64,000 bases of DNA, taken from assembly GCF_003261175.1 (NCBI RefSeq), contig NZ_QLNP01000105.1, positions 1-64,000 of the forward strand, in the 5' to 3' direction. Origin of the DNA: Arthrobacter globiformis. GTDB lineage: Bacteria > Actinomycetota > Actinomycetes > Actinomycetales > Micrococcaceae. A program made the translations under genes and the position numbers. Shown piece by piece: positions 1 through 9,206 of this stretch. Below the pieces are notes generated by a model that was given only the letters and a program-made list of their open reading frames with translations, had not been told where the DNA came from and did not search any database. Numbering within the stretch: position 1 is the stretch's first letter; the number at the start of each line of letters is the position of its first letter.

Positions 1-134
1 GCGGCACGCGGCACCGCGGGCGCCGCCGAACCCGCACCGGACGGCGGTTCGGTCGCCGCGCCGCAGCCGGCCAAAAACACGCTGGCGGCGATGACCGGGC
101 CAATCAGGAGGGCCCGCGTCGAGGCTTGTAACAT
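1..134 (-). CDS. Lipoprotein, N-terminal fragment (gene continues off the left edge)
   Basis: Only the first 44 codons are inside the window. They read as a lipoprotein signal peptide: a short start with one Arg, a hydrophobic stretch, then a lipobox FLAGC with the Cys at about residue 24, followed by a Ser/Pro/Ala/Gly-rich linker typical of a tethered extracytoplasmic protein. An AGGAG ribosome site (142-146 on the other strand) lies 7 bases before the ATG, so the start is well supported. It is divergent from typA. In related genomes I would expect an ABC-transporter substrate-binding protein here, but nothing of the mature domain is visible, so that is a guess. The 271 bases up to typA hold both promoters and no further gene. 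Confidence 0.75.
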   Translation of the reverse strand, partial: MLQASTRALLIGPVIAASVFLAGCGAATEPPSGAGSAAPAVPRA

Positions 135-405
135 CCGTGGACTCCTGGCCTGTTCGTAAGTGGTCTAGCAATAGTGGTGGATCACTTTCGGAAAAGCCAG
201 TGATTTTGCTCACGTGACGCGCCGCCGGATTCACGATTTGGTAACGCGCCGGATGTGGGGGGAGGTTTCCGTTTTAGGCCAATAAATGGCTCAGCGTTTA
301 GACTGGAGGCAGGTGCCCTGTGTAAAGGGTCTGATCCGTCGTGCGTTCCGGTTGGAAATGTCGCGATACAACAGCTGACTTCACCACTGAATCGAGCAAT
401 AACGC

Positions 406-2334
406 ATGTCTGAAACCACCACCAACACCGCGGTAGCAACTGCAGTTCGCAGTGACCTGCGCAACGTCGCGATTGTGGCCCACGTTGACCACGGCAAGAC
501 CACCCTTGTGGACGCCATGCTCAAGCAGACCAACTCCTTTGCCGAGCACAACCACCTCGAAGACCGCGTCATGGACTCCGGTGACCTGGAGCGCGAAAAG
601 GGCATCACCATCCTGGCCAAGAACACCACGGTGGCCTACAACGGACCGTCCTCCAACGGCGAAACCATCACCATCAACGTCATCGACACCCCCGGCCACG
701 CCGACTTCGGCGGCGAAGTGGAACGCGGACTGTCCATGGTGGACGGCGTTGTTCTTCTCGTGGATGCCTCTGAGGGCCCGCTGCCCCAGACCCGCTTCGT
801 CCTCCGCAAGGCACTCGCCGCGCACCTGCCGGTGATCCTCCTGGTCAACAAGACCGACCGCCCCGACGCCCGCATCGAAGAGGTCGTCCACGAGTCCATG
901 GACCTGCTCCTGGGCCTGGCCTCCGACCTTGCCGATGAGGTGCCGGACCTTGACCTGGACAAGATCCTCAACGTCCCGGTGGTTTACGCCGCCGCAAAGG
1001 TAGGCCGCGCCTCCCTCGAGCAGCCGGCCGACGGCACTGCCCCGGAGAACGAGGACCTCGAGCCGCTCTTCAGCGCGATCATCGAGCACATCCCCGCCCC
1101 CACCTACAACCCGGAAGGTGTCCTGCAGGCGCACGTCACCAACCTGGACGCCTCCCCGTTCCTGGGCCGTCTCGCCCTGCTGCGCATCTACAACGGCACC
1201 CTCCGCAAGGGCCAGCAGGTTGCCTGGGCCCGCGCCAACGGTGAGCTGAAGACCGTCAAGATCACTGAACTCCTCGCCACCAAGGCGCTCGAGCGCGTTC
1301 CGGCCGAGTCCGCCGGCCCGGGCGAGATCGTCGCCGTCGCCGGCATCGAGGAAATCACCATCGGCGAGACCCTGACCGACGTCGAGAACCCGCAGCCGCT
1401 GCCCCTGATCACCGTTGACGATCCCGCCATCTCGATGACCATCGGTATCAACACGTCCCCGCTGGCCGGCAAGGTCAAGGGCGCCAAGGTCACGGCCCGC
1501 CAGGTGAAGGACCGCCTGGACAAGGAACTGATCGGTAACGTCTCCATCAAGGTCCTCCCCACCGAGCGCCCGGATGCCTGGGAAGTCCAGGGCCGCGGCG
1601 AGCTCGCGCTGGCCATCCTGGTGGAGCAGATGCGCCGCGAAGGCTTCGAACTGACCGTGGGCAAGCCGCAGGTTGTCACCCGGACGGTCGACGGCAAGAT
1701 CCACGAGCCGATGGAGCACATGACCATCGACGTGCCGGAAGAGTACCTCGGCGCCGTCACCCAGCTCATGGCCGCCCGCAAGGGCCGCATGACCAACATG
1801 GCGAACCACGGCACCGGCTGGTGCCGCATGGAGTTCATCGTTCCCGCCCGCGGCCTGATCGGCTTCCGCACCAAGTTCCTCACGGACACCCGCGGCGCCG
1901 GCATCGCAGCCTCCATCTCCGAGGGCTACGAGCCCTGGGCCGGCCCGATTGAATACCGCACCAACGGTTCCATGGTGGCTGACCGTGCAGGCGTCGTGAC
2001 CCCGTTCGCCATGATCAACCTGCAGGAACGCGGCTCCTTCTTCGTCAAGCCCACCTCCGAGGTGTACGAAGGCATGATTGTGGGCGAGAACTCCCGCGCC
2101 GACGACATGGACGTGAACATCACGAAGGAAAAGAAGCTCACCAACATGCGTGCGGCTTCCTCGGACACCTTCGAGAACCTGACGCCGCCGCGCGACCTGA
2201 CCCTCGAAGAGTCCCTCGAATTCGCCCGCGAGGACGAGTGCGTTGAGGTTACCCCGGACGCCATCCGCATCCGCAAGGTCATCCTTGACACCAACGAGCG
2301 CGCCAAGGCCAACCGCGCCCGCGCAAAGGCATAA
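406..2334 (+). CDS. typA: Translational GTPase TypA/BipA
   Basis: A ribosome-associated GTPase of the EF-G family, implicated in ribosome assembly and in growth at low temperature or under stress. The 642-residue length is normal for the family. The G domain comes first: P-loop AHVDHGKTT at about residue 25, effector-loop region with RVMDSGDLEREKGITI, switch II DTPGHADFGGEVER at about 94, and NKTD at about 148. Domains II, III and V follow, then the TypA-specific C-terminal domain with GTGWCRMEFIVPARGLIGFR. The start is chosen because the leader MSETTTN then runs into the G domain. The small membrane protein at 2362 follows 27 bases later and may be co-transcribed. Confidence 0.97.
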   Translation: MSETTTNTAVATAVRSDLRNVAIVAHVDHGKTTLVDAMLKQTNSFAEHNHLEDRVMDSGDLEREKGITILAKNTTVAYNGPSSNGETITINVIDTPGHADFGGEVERGLSMVDGVVLLVDASEGPLPQTRFVLRKALAAHLPVILLVNKTDRPDARIEEVVHESMDLLLGLASDLADEVPDLDLDKILNVPVVYAAAKVGRASLEQPADGTAPENEDLEPLFSAIIEHIPAPTYNPEGVLQAHVTNLDASPFLGRLALLRIYNGTLRKGQQVAWARANGELKTVKITELLATKALERVPAESAGPGEIVAVAGIEEITIGETLTDVENPQPLPLITVDDPAISMTIGINTSPLAGKVKGAKVTARQVKDRLDKELIGNVSIKVLPTERPDAWEVQGRGELALAILVEQMRREGFELTVGKPQVVTRTVDGKIHEPMEHMTIDVPEEYLGAVTQLMAARKGRMTNMANHGTGWCRMEFIVPARGLIGFRTKFLTDTRGAGIAASISEGYEPWAGPIEYRTNGSMVADRAGVVTPFAMINLQERGSFFVKPTSEVYEGMIVGENSRADDMDVNITKEKKLTNMRAASSDTFENLTPPRDLTLEESLEFAREDECVEVTPDAIRIRKVILDTNERAKANRARAKA

Positions 2335-2361
2335 CGGCACCCTTCGCGGGGAACTGAAATC

Positions 2362-2748
2362 GTGAACAGAAGAACTGCCGGCATGGCAGGCGGCCTGGCC
2401 GCCGCCGTGCCGGCAGCTCTTTTTGCAGCCCTCGCCGGAACCGCGCTGCACGGCCAGGAGCTTGCCGCCGCCGGTTCCGCTCTGCCGGTGGGTGCCGTGG
2501 CAGCGCTGTTGCTCCTGGCGTCGCTTCAGCTGTTTCTCGGGGCGGCGTTCCGGACGCTGATTCCGACGGCGGTGTGCGGCGCGGTCTGTTATGCCTTGGC
2601 CGGCTGGTGGTCCGGGATGGAGCCGGGCAAGCGGCTCATCGCCGGTGACCTGGCCGGCGGCATCTGGGTCTACGGGATCGTGGTGGTTACCGTCGCGATG
2701 CTGGCCTGGTGCCGGCGGTACAGCCGCTCGTCCAGTTCCGCCCGCTAG
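2362..2748 (+). CDS. Small four-helix membrane protein, function unknown
   Basis: A 128-residue protein starting at GTG. Hydropathy by eye gives four membrane segments, at about residues 8-28, 42-62, 65-82 and 95-116, joined by short loops. The tail is basic and serine-rich (CRRYSRSSSSAR). I recognise no domain. It sits 27 bases behind typA with a weak ribosome site, so it probably rides on the typA transcript. Its TAG stop overlaps the stop codon of the convergent ArsR-type gene by four bases (2745-2748). Confidence 0.75.
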   Translation: MNRRTAGMAGGLAAAVPAALFAALAGTALHGQELAAAGSALPVGAVAALLLLASLQLFLGAAFRTLIPTAVCGAVCYALAGWWSGMEPGKRLIAGDLAGGIWVYGIVVVTVAMLAWCRRYSRSSSSAR

Positions 2749-3254
2749 TCTGCCGCCGGGTCCCGGTGGTGGGCAATCATGAGTGAGGTTGCCTCGCCGT
2801 CGTCGTCTGCGGGAAGTGCCATGTACTCCTCCATCACGGCGCGGAGCTTGGCCAGCATTTCCTCTCGCCTGGCGGCGTTGAACTTCACACCGAGGCGCCA
2901 CACCTCGATGTCCTCGGGCGGAAGGTCCCGCGTTTCCAGCAGGAACGTCTCGATGAGGATGGGCGCAACGTTGTCCACTGGAGTGCTCCACGACTTGTGG
3001 CTGGCGATGTAGGGCACCTCGGTGGCTCCCCGCCGCCCTTTCCGGCGCTCCTCGGCCACCAGGAACCCGGTCCTCACCAGGGTGCGGACGTGGTGGAGGC
3101 TGGACGCGGGATTGAGGCCCAGCAGCTCGGCGATCTCCTTGTTGGTACGTGACTGGTGCAGGCATAGACGAAGAATCCTCAGCCGTAGCGGAGAACTCAG
3201 TGCGCGGCCCTTTGCCACCAGGTCTGCATCATCGCTTTCCGGCGGGGGTGTCAT
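2745..3254 (-). CDS. ArsR-type winged-helix regulator
   Basis: A 169-residue transcription regulator. The N-terminal half is a winged helix: LSSPLRLRILRLCLHQSRTNKEIAELLGLNPASSLHHVRTLVRTGFL, with the recognition helix around LNPASSLHHVRTL, then a basic wing (ERRKGRRG). No Cys metal-site pattern is visible in the helix, so it is unlikely to be a classical arsenic sensor. The C-terminal half is helical with no recognised ligand domain. A longer reading frame extends 14 codons upstream, but ATG 3254 is preferred because a TACACT hexamer sits exactly 7 bases upstream, suggesting a leaderless start. The imperfect palindrome just upstream suggests autoregulation. Confidence 0.85.
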   Translation of the reverse strand: MTPPPESDDADLVAKGRALSSPLRLRILRLCLHQSRTNKEIAELLGLNPASSLHHVRTLVRTGFLVAEERRKGRRGATEVPYIASHKSWSTPVDNVAPILIETFLLETRDLPPEDIEVWRLGVKFNAARREEMLAKLRAVMEEYMALPADDDGEATSLMIAHHRDPAAD

Positions 3255-3267
3255 AGACGCCAGTGTA
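3255..3267 (-). promoter_or_regulatory. Leaderless-type -10 element of the ArsR-family gene
   Basis: On the minus strand TACACT (3262-3267) is followed by 7 bases and then the ATG at 3254. With the usual distance from -10 to the transcription start, the mRNA would begin at or next to the A of ATG. There is no Shine-Dalgarno sequence. This supports the short form of the protein. Confidence 0.55.
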
Positions 3268-3280
3268 ACGAGCAATGAAC

Positions 3281-3298
3281 GATTGACGTATGCCAATC
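3281..3298. promoter_or_regulatory. Candidate operator for the ArsR-type regulator
   Basis: GATTGACGTATGCCAATC is an imperfect palindrome, 14 of 18 positions symmetric, with outer arms GATTG and CAATC. It lies 14-31 bases upstream of the -10 hexamer and so overlaps the expected -35 region of the regulator gene. A bound dimer there would block its own promoter. Functional assignment is inference from position and symmetry. Confidence 0.45.
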
Positions 3299-3338
3299 AC
3301 TGCCCCAAAAATGGAGCCAATGCGCGGGAGGCCGGTTG

Positions 3339-3596
3339 TCACTCCGCGGCTGGCGGGGTCAGCCGCGAACTCCGCCGCGGAGGTGCCGGCGGCACCTGTT
3401 TGGCGGCCACCACGCTGTCTAGGGGAATGCCGACGTCGGACCTGCGGGTCCGCACGGTGCACTCACTTTCCCCGCACTCCAGGAGGTCTCCCAGCGCATC
3501 CGTAAAGCCGCCGTCGATCCTGTACCGCACCACCACGCGTGTTCCGGCCGGGGCTGTGGCCAGGAACTGCCGGGGCGTTGGTGTTGTCTGACTCAC
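3339..3596 (-). CDS. Small SH3-like domain protein (Rv0428c N-terminal type)
   Basis: An 85-residue protein starting at GTG. The core, PAGTRVVVRYRIDGGFTDALGDLLECGESECTVRTRRSDVGIPLDSVVAAKQVPP, looks like the SH3-like beta-barrel found at the N terminus of the Rv0428c group of GNAT acetyltransferases: VVVRYR, a T-D-x-L-G-x-L turn, then a strand ending D-x-V-V-A-x-K. Here the barrel stands alone with no acetyltransferase domain, and the C-terminal tail is Pro/Arg-rich. Databases often carry acetyltransferase names over to such proteins, which would be wrong for catalysis. A TACGAT hexamer 6 bases before the GTG supports this start. It is divergent from fdxA. Confidence 0.7.
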   Translation of the reverse strand: MSQTTPTPRQFLATAPAGTRVVVRYRIDGGFTDALGDLLECGESECTVRTRRSDVGIPLDSVVAAKQVPPAPPRRSSRLTPPAAE

Positions 3597-3608
3597 CGGT
3601 CCATCGTA
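3597..3608 (-). promoter_or_regulatory. Leaderless-type -10 element of the SH3-like gene
   Basis: Minus-strand TACGAT (3603-3608), six bases, then GTG at 3596. No ribosome-binding sequence is present between them. It fixes the start over in-frame codons further upstream. Confidence 0.5.
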
Positions 3609-3750
3609 TGACGCGTCCGGAGTGTGACGCGCCCGCTTCGTTCGCGGGACTGGCCTGGGAGATAATAGGCTCTGAAGTGGACAGCCCGGCATGCAGGCCG
3701 GATGCAGCAACCGGCCAGTCGCCGGGAATCAACGTGGAGAGGCAAGGGAC

Positions 3751-4077
3751 GTGACGTACGTAATCGCGCAGCCGTGTGTAGATGTTAAGGACAAGGCATG
3801 CATTGAGGAGTGCCCCGTCGATTGCATCTACGAAGGCGATCGCTCCCTCTATATCCATCCCGATGAGTGCGTCGACTGCGGTGCATGCGAGCCCGTCTGC
3901 CCGGTGGAAGCCATCTACTACGAGGATGACACCCCGGAGGAGTGGGCAGACTACTACAAGGCGAACGTCGAGTTCTTTGACGACCTCGGCTCCCCGGGCG
4001 GCGCCGCCAAGGTGGGCAATACGGGGAAGGACCACCCGATGATTGCAGCGCTCCCGCCGCAGAACCAGGACCACTGA
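3751..4077 (+). CDS. fdxA: Ferredoxin, 7Fe (3Fe-4S/4Fe-4S) type
   Basis: A small soluble electron carrier of 108 residues. The N-terminal half has the seven-iron pattern: CVDVKDKACIEECPVDC for the first half-site set and CVDCGACEPVCP at about residues 39-50 for the 4Fe-4S cluster. The Asp/Glu-rich C-terminal extension (DDTPEEWADYY) is typical of actinobacterial FdxA/FdxC. GTG 3751 is chosen because GGAGAGG lies just upstream and the protein then begins TYVIAQPC, as in the family. The next gene, dapC, starts 13 bases after the stop, so the two probably form an operon, an arrangement shared with mycobacteria. Confidence 0.95.
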   Translation: MTYVIAQPCVDVKDKACIEECPVDCIYEGDRSLYIHPDECVDCGACEPVCPVEAIYYEDDTPEEWADYYKANVEFFDDLGSPGGAAKVGNTGKDHPMIAALPPQNQDH

Positions 4078-4090
4078 GGCGGACCCCTTC

Positions 4091-5230
4091 GTGACTATAG
4101 CTGTGCGCAGTTTCGGCCTTAGCCTGCCCGACTACCCGTGGGAAGCGATGGCGCCGTACCTGGCCAAAGCGGCTGAACACCCGGGCGGTGCGGTCAACCT
4201 GTCCATCGGCACGCCCGTGGACCCGACGCCGCCTATCATCCAGGACGCCCTGACGGCGGCCGCGGATGCGCCCGGTTACCCCACCGTGCACGGCACGCCC
4301 GCGCTGCGGGAGGCCATCGCCGCGTGGTTCGCCCGCCGCCGCGGCGTCGAGGGGCTGGACCCCCGTGCCGTCATGCCGACCGTGGGCTCCAAGGAGCTCG
4401 TGGCGTGGCTGCCGTTCCTGCTGGGCCTCATGCCGGGAGACGTCGTCGTCCGGCCCACGGTCGCCTACCCCACCTACGACATCGGAGCCACGTTCGCCGG
4501 GGCCACGGCGGTTGCGGCTGATGACCTCGACGAACTGGACGCGGCCACCCGGGCGAAGGTGCGGCTGGTCTGGGTCAACTCGCCGGGCAACCCCACAGGC
4601 AGCGTTCGGGACGCCGCGTCGCTGAAGAAGATCGTGGGCCAGGCCCGCGAAATCGGCGCCTTGGTGGCATCCGATGAATGCTACGCCGAGCTTGGGTGGG
4701 GCGAATGGGACCTTCAGCGCGGGGGACAGGCTGTTCCGAGCATCCTGGATCCGCGCGTCGCCGGTGCGTCCCACGACGGACTCCTCGCCGTGTACTCGCT
4801 GAGCAAGCAGTCCAACGTTGCCGGCTACCGGGCCGCCTTCGTCGCCGGCGATGCGGCCCTCATGGCCAACCTCGTCAACAGCCGCAAGCACGCCGGCATG
4901 ATCGTGCCGTATCCCGTGCAGGAAGCCATGCGCGTGGCCCTTGGCGACGACGCGCACGTGCAGGCACAGAAGGATCTGTACCGCGGGCGGCGGGAGCGGC
5001 TCCTGCCGGCGCTCGAGGCCTTCGGGCTGAAGCTGCACGAGTCCGCCGCCGGCCTCTACCTGTGGTGCACGGCGGGCGAAGCAACCTGGGACACCGTGGC
5101 ACGCCTCGCCGAGCGCGGGATTGTGGTGGGTCCGGGGGTGTTCTACGGCGACGCGGGGCAGGGCTATGTTCGCGTGGCCCTCACCGGAACCGACGAACGG
5201 ATCGACGCCGCGGTGTCCCGCCTGGCATAG
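4091..5230 (+). CDS. dapC: N-succinyldiaminopimelate aminotransferase
   Basis: A PLP-dependent class I/II aminotransferase of 379 residues that makes N-succinyl-LL-2,6-diaminopimelate in lysine and peptidoglycan synthesis. Visible family features are NLSIGTPVDPTP near the N terminus, TVGSKELVAWLPF, the VNSPGNPTG loop, the PLP-binding ASDECYAELGW and the Schiff-base Lys in SLSKQSNVAGYR. The GTG at 4091 places it directly behind fdxA. The other succinylase-branch genes, dapD and dapE, are in the same window at 9207-11499, which supports the DapC assignment over a generic aminotransferase. Confidence 0.92.
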   Translation: MTIAVRSFGLSLPDYPWEAMAPYLAKAAEHPGGAVNLSIGTPVDPTPPIIQDALTAAADAPGYPTVHGTPALREAIAAWFARRRGVEGLDPRAVMPTVGSKELVAWLPFLLGLMPGDVVVRPTVAYPTYDIGATFAGATAVAADDLDELDAATRAKVRLVWVNSPGNPTGSVRDAASLKKIVGQAREIGALVASDECYAELGWGEWDLQRGGQAVPSILDPRVAGASHDGLLAVYSLSKQSNVAGYRAAFVAGDAALMANLVNSRKHAGMIVPYPVQEAMRVALGDDAHVQAQKDLYRGRRERLLPALEAFGLKLHESAAGLYLWCTAGEATWDTVARLAERGIVVGPGVFYGDAGQGYVRVALTGTDERIDAAVSRLA

Positions 5231-5369
5231 GGCGGCGCCGTAACAATGGTGTGACTCGCGCCACAACTTGCCCGTTTTGAGGATAATTTGGCGCTTCCGG
5301 ATTAGTGGCAGCCCGCAAGTGGCGGTAGTTTTTAACTGACTATCAATGGTGGCTTTCTACAAGAAGGCA

Positions 5370-5456
5370 GCACGGCCGTTGGATGTCCCGCCGTGCGGGA
5401 TCCCGCGCGGCTCACCTGATGTTGGATCAAGCTTTCTAGCGAGGCCAAGAGGCCTC
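5370..5456 (+). promoter_or_regulatory. Structured leader upstream of citrate synthase
   Basis: Two hairpins can be drawn in the leader. GCACGGC (5370-5376) pairs with GCCGTGC (5390-5396), and GAGGCC (5441-5446) pairs with GGCCTC (5451-5456) over an AAGA loop, ending 14 bases before the gltA ATG and close to the ribosome site. GATAAT at 5282-5287 could be a -10 element, which would make a long leader. No known riboswitch class is recognised. Confidence 0.35.
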
Positions 5457-5470
5457 ATGAAGGGGACTCC

Positions 5471-6772
<1,302 letters not shown>

Positions 6773-6777
6773 AATCA

Positions 6778-6816
6778 CGACGGCGGCCGTCCACGTTAGG
6801 TGGGCGGCCGCCGTCG
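6778..6816. terminator. Hairpin terminator after gltA
   Basis: A perfect 12-base-pair stem, CGACGGCGGCCG with CGGCCGCCGTCG, starts 6 bases after the gltA stop and is followed by CGCTTT. The T tract is short, so this is a terminator-like hairpin and not a textbook intrinsic terminator. Confidence 0.65.
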
Positions 6817-6897
6817 CGCTTTAACCACGACCTAAACCGCTGACCATATGTGGGGGAGTCGCCGCCGTTTCGGCGCACGCCCGTGCTAAAAACAAGA

Positions 6898-7536
6898 GTG
6901 CCGAAAATTGTGGACGCCGCGCAGCGCCGGCAGGAGATCGTAGGCGCCGTGTGCAGGATCATCGCCACAGACGGGCTGGAAGGCGCGTCCCTGCGGGAAG
7001 TGGCGGATGAGGCGGGCCTCGCCGTGGGCTCCGTCCGGCACTACTTCGACAGCAGCGATGACCTGCTGAACTACTCCTTTACAGCTGTTTCCGACCGCAT
7101 CCTGACGCGCCTCAACAAAGCGCTTATAGGGCTCGGGCCCGCCGCCGGTGACCCGGACGCGGGCCGTGCTGTATTAACACTGCTGGGCGAATTCCTGCCC
7201 CTGGACGAAGAACGAGCCCTGGATGCGTGCGCCTGGCTGGCGTTCCGGAACGCGGCGAGGATCAGGCCCTTCCTGGCCACCGAGGCGGACAGGAGCCACC
7301 GGGCCGTGGCTGCCGTCATCGGCCGGGTGATCACCCGGCTTCTGCATGCGGACGACACCAAGGGGGCCGACACTGCGCCGCAGCTCGTGACTGCGGCCGA
7401 ACACCTGCTGGCCACTTTGGACGGTTTGGTCATGCATGCCCTGCTGCAGCCCGGCTGGATGTCCCCGGAAATGTGCCTTGACGTGCTCGAATCCCACCTC
7501 GAGGGCCTTCGCAGGAGGGTCGGCGCAAGCCATTAA
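6898..7536 (+). CDS. TetR-family regulator
   Basis: A transcriptional regulator of about 212 residues. The N-terminal helix-turn-helix is clear: IVDAAQRRQEIVGAVCRIIATDGLEGASLREVADEAGLAVGSVRHYFDSSDDLL. The C-terminal ligand domain is helical and of the BetI/TetR_C_6 kind, to judge by the LDEERALDACAWLAFRNAARI segment. Three in-frame GTG starts exist (6850, 6883, 6898). 6898 gives VPKIVDAAQRR, the usual start of this subfamily, with AAGAG directly before it, but the choice is uncertain. No target gene is obvious: it follows gltA's terminator and precedes an unknown gene on the same strand. Confidence 0.85.
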   Translation: MPKIVDAAQRRQEIVGAVCRIIATDGLEGASLREVADEAGLAVGSVRHYFDSSDDLLNYSFTAVSDRILTRLNKALIGLGPAAGDPDAGRAVLTLLGEFLPLDEERALDACAWLAFRNAARIRPFLATEADRSHRAVAAVIGRVITRLLHADDTKGADTAPQLVTAAEHLLATLDGLVMHALLQPGWMSPEMCLDVLESHLEGLRRRVGASH

Positions 7537-7625
7537 CCTCCCCGGGCTGGGGGAATAGACTGAAAGCCGGAGAGCGGGTTGCCGGCACAACGCGGTGGAA
7601 ATCGAGATGCCAAGGAGGCATACGC

Positions 7626-8237
7626 ATGCAGCACACAGGCGGTCCAGGCTGGCGAATCACTATGGACACGTCGGGTCCCATGCTTATTGCCCTTTATATA
7701 CGTGATGTTGCCGGGCTCGACGGTGCGGGCTTTCCGCCGCTTTCGCATGCCGCGCCCAAGGTCCGCCACGTGGACCATTCCCACCTCACCGCCGAAGTGG
7801 GCGGCATCAGCGCCCTGAAAACCGAGTGGGAAGCCTGGTGGGAGCAGCTCCTCAAGGCACACCCGCAGATGTCCCCTGAACTGTCGCCCCCGGGATTCCG
7901 CTCCTTTGCCAACTCGCCGGCGTTGCGCAAGGTCCTGCAGGCGCACTTCGGCGCAGCCCTGACGTGGGCCAGGGAGCGGCGCGCGGAGTATGCCGAACTG
8001 GAGGCCGAACGCGTGGCCGGAGGCTCCGCGCACCTCATCGAGGACATCGTGGAGGACCGGCTGATGGAGGTGGGCCGGGATTCGCGGGACTTTGCGCTGA
8101 CGATTATCGAACTGCCGCTCGATGAGCAGCGGGCGTGGTACCTGGAACCGGACAAGATCATCATGAGCCACGAGCTGCTCTCGCAGCCCGAAGTTTTCCG
8201 CAGCTACGTGCAGCCGGTCGTGGAGATCCTCGTCTAA
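7626..8237 (+). CDS. Conserved protein of unknown function
   Basis: A 203-residue protein with no signal peptide or membrane segment. AAGGAGG at 7612-7618 is a strong ribosome site, 7 bases before the ATG. The sequence has a polar beginning, a Trp-rich middle (EWEAWWEQLLKAHP), a long charged helical segment (ALTWARERRAEYAELEAE) and an acidic C-terminal third. I do not recognise the family. It is convergent with the lysozyme-like gene and ends next to a 16-base tandem repeat. Confidence 0.7.
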   Translation: MQHTGGPGWRITMDTSGPMLIALYIRDVAGLDGAGFPPLSHAAPKVRHVDHSHLTAEVGGISALKTEWEAWWEQLLKAHPQMSPELSPPGFRSFANSPALRKVLQAHFGAALTWARERRAEYAELEAERVAGGSAHLIEDIVEDRLMEVGRDSRDFALTIIELPLDEQRAWYLEPDKIIMSHELLSQPEVFRSYVQPVVEILV

Positions 8238-8242
8238 GTCCG

Positions 8243-8290
8243 CGGATTCAGGACCCGGCGCACTCAGGACCTGGCGGACTCAGGACCCGG
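8243..8290. repeat. Three-copy 16-base tandem repeat at a convergent gene junction
   Basis: Units CGGATTCAGGACCCGG (8243-8258), CGCACTCAGGACCTGG (8259-8274) and CGGACTCAGGACCCGG (8275-8290) are head to tail and differ at two to four positions. The third unit contains the stop codon and last codons of the minus-strand lysozyme-like gene, so the repeat looks like duplication of that gene's 3' end. Confidence 0.8.
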
Positions 8291-9128
8291 CAGCAAGCGT
8301 GATGGCCACCGCGCCGCCGGCGTCCGGCGCATCCTGCCAGCCGTTGCGGGCTTTCCTGTCCCACCGCTTTCCGTCCACGTCAACGCGTTCCAACGAAAGG
8401 TCCTTGGCGTTGGCCACCGCCCAGTGGGCCACGGACCAGGCATAGCTGTCGGTGACGTCGACCTCCACTGTCCGGCCGTTGGCGGTTGTGGGGATGTTCC
8501 CGTAGGCGGCTTCCAGCTGCGTCAGCAGGGCGTCGGTGTTGCCGGCGGCGTCCGGTGAACGGAGCGTGCAGTTGAGGGCGGCGGGCGTTTCGCCTGTCAG
8601 TGCCGAGGCGAAGGACCGTCCCATCGCCTCGTGCTCCGCGTACGCAGTGGGGTAGGCCGAGCGCTGAACGCGCTGGGCGGCGTCGGTGATTTCCAGGGTG
8701 GCGTAGCCGGGCACCCTCACGAGGGCATCGAAGAAGGCATTCGTGGCGTAGATCGGGTCCATGACCTGGTCCTGTGTGCCCCAGCCCTGGGACGGGCGCT
8801 GCTGGAAGAGGCCCCTGGAATCCGGACCGGCGAGGTCGCCGTGGCCGATGTTCCGAAGCTTGGATTCCTGCATGGCGGTGGCCAGGGCAATGCTGGCTGC
8901 ACGCGGCGGAAGCCCGCGGCGCACCGAGACAGCCGTAATCAGGGCCGCGTTTGCAGCCTGGTCCGTGGCCAGGACGGCCCGCTGCGTGCCGACGGTGGCG
9001 GTGCATTCCTCGGTAATCAGCTGCTCGGAGCGCTGCAGCAAAGTGGCCGCGGTGTAGATGCCGCCGGCGACCAGGACCAGGGAGAGGCCGCCGATGACAG
9101 CCCTGCGCAGCCTGCGTCTGCGTGTCAC
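8280..9128 (-). CDS. Membrane-anchored lysozyme-like (SLT-type) protein
   Basis: A 282-residue protein. A basic N terminus (TRRRRLRR) is followed by one membrane segment at about residues 11-29, so the rest should lie outside the membrane. The central part, ASIALATAMQESKLRNIGHG followed by DSRGLFQQRPSQGWG, has the lysozyme-like pattern of Glu in AMQES and a G-L-F-Q motif, and resembles actinobacterial peptidoglycan-acting proteins. Some databases call such proteins heavy metal transporters, which the sequence does not support. GTG 9128 is preferred over an ATG nine codons upstream because CTGGAG lies just before it. Hydrolytic activity is inferred. Confidence 0.7.
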   Translation of the reverse strand: MTRRRRLRRAVIGGLSLVLVAGGIYTAATLLQRSEQLITEECTATVGTQRAVLATDQAANAALITAVSVRRGLPPRAASIALATAMQESKLRNIGHGDLAGPDSRGLFQQRPSQGWGTQDQVMDPIYATNAFFDALVRVPGYATLEITDAAQRVQRSAYPTAYAEHEAMGRSFASALTGETPAALNCTLRSPDAAGNTDALLTQLEAAYGNIPTTANGRTVEVDVTDSYAWSVAHWAVANAKDLSLERVDVDGKRWDRKARNGWQDAPDAGGAVAITLAAGS

Positions 9129-9206
9129 GTTGTTACTCCAGCAATCCGCCGGCACGCCCGTCTGGATGACGTGCCGGCTATGTCCTCACGGTCGGTGGGC
9201 GTGCCG

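Noticed and set aside
298-3165. A 955-codon open frame antisense to typA and its neighbours
   Set aside because: It is a by-product of high-G+C third-position bias opposite real genes. It shows no domain, and it is rich in Arg, Gly, His and Pro. Similar antisense frames lie opposite dapC, gltA, pepP, hemE, cgoX and cpfC.
8243-8290. CRISPR-like array
   Set aside because: Three 16-base units are head to tail with no spacers and no cas genes nearby.
8280-9128. Heavy-metal transporter
   Set aside because: One membrane helix and a lysozyme-like core. No metal-binding or multi-pass transport features.
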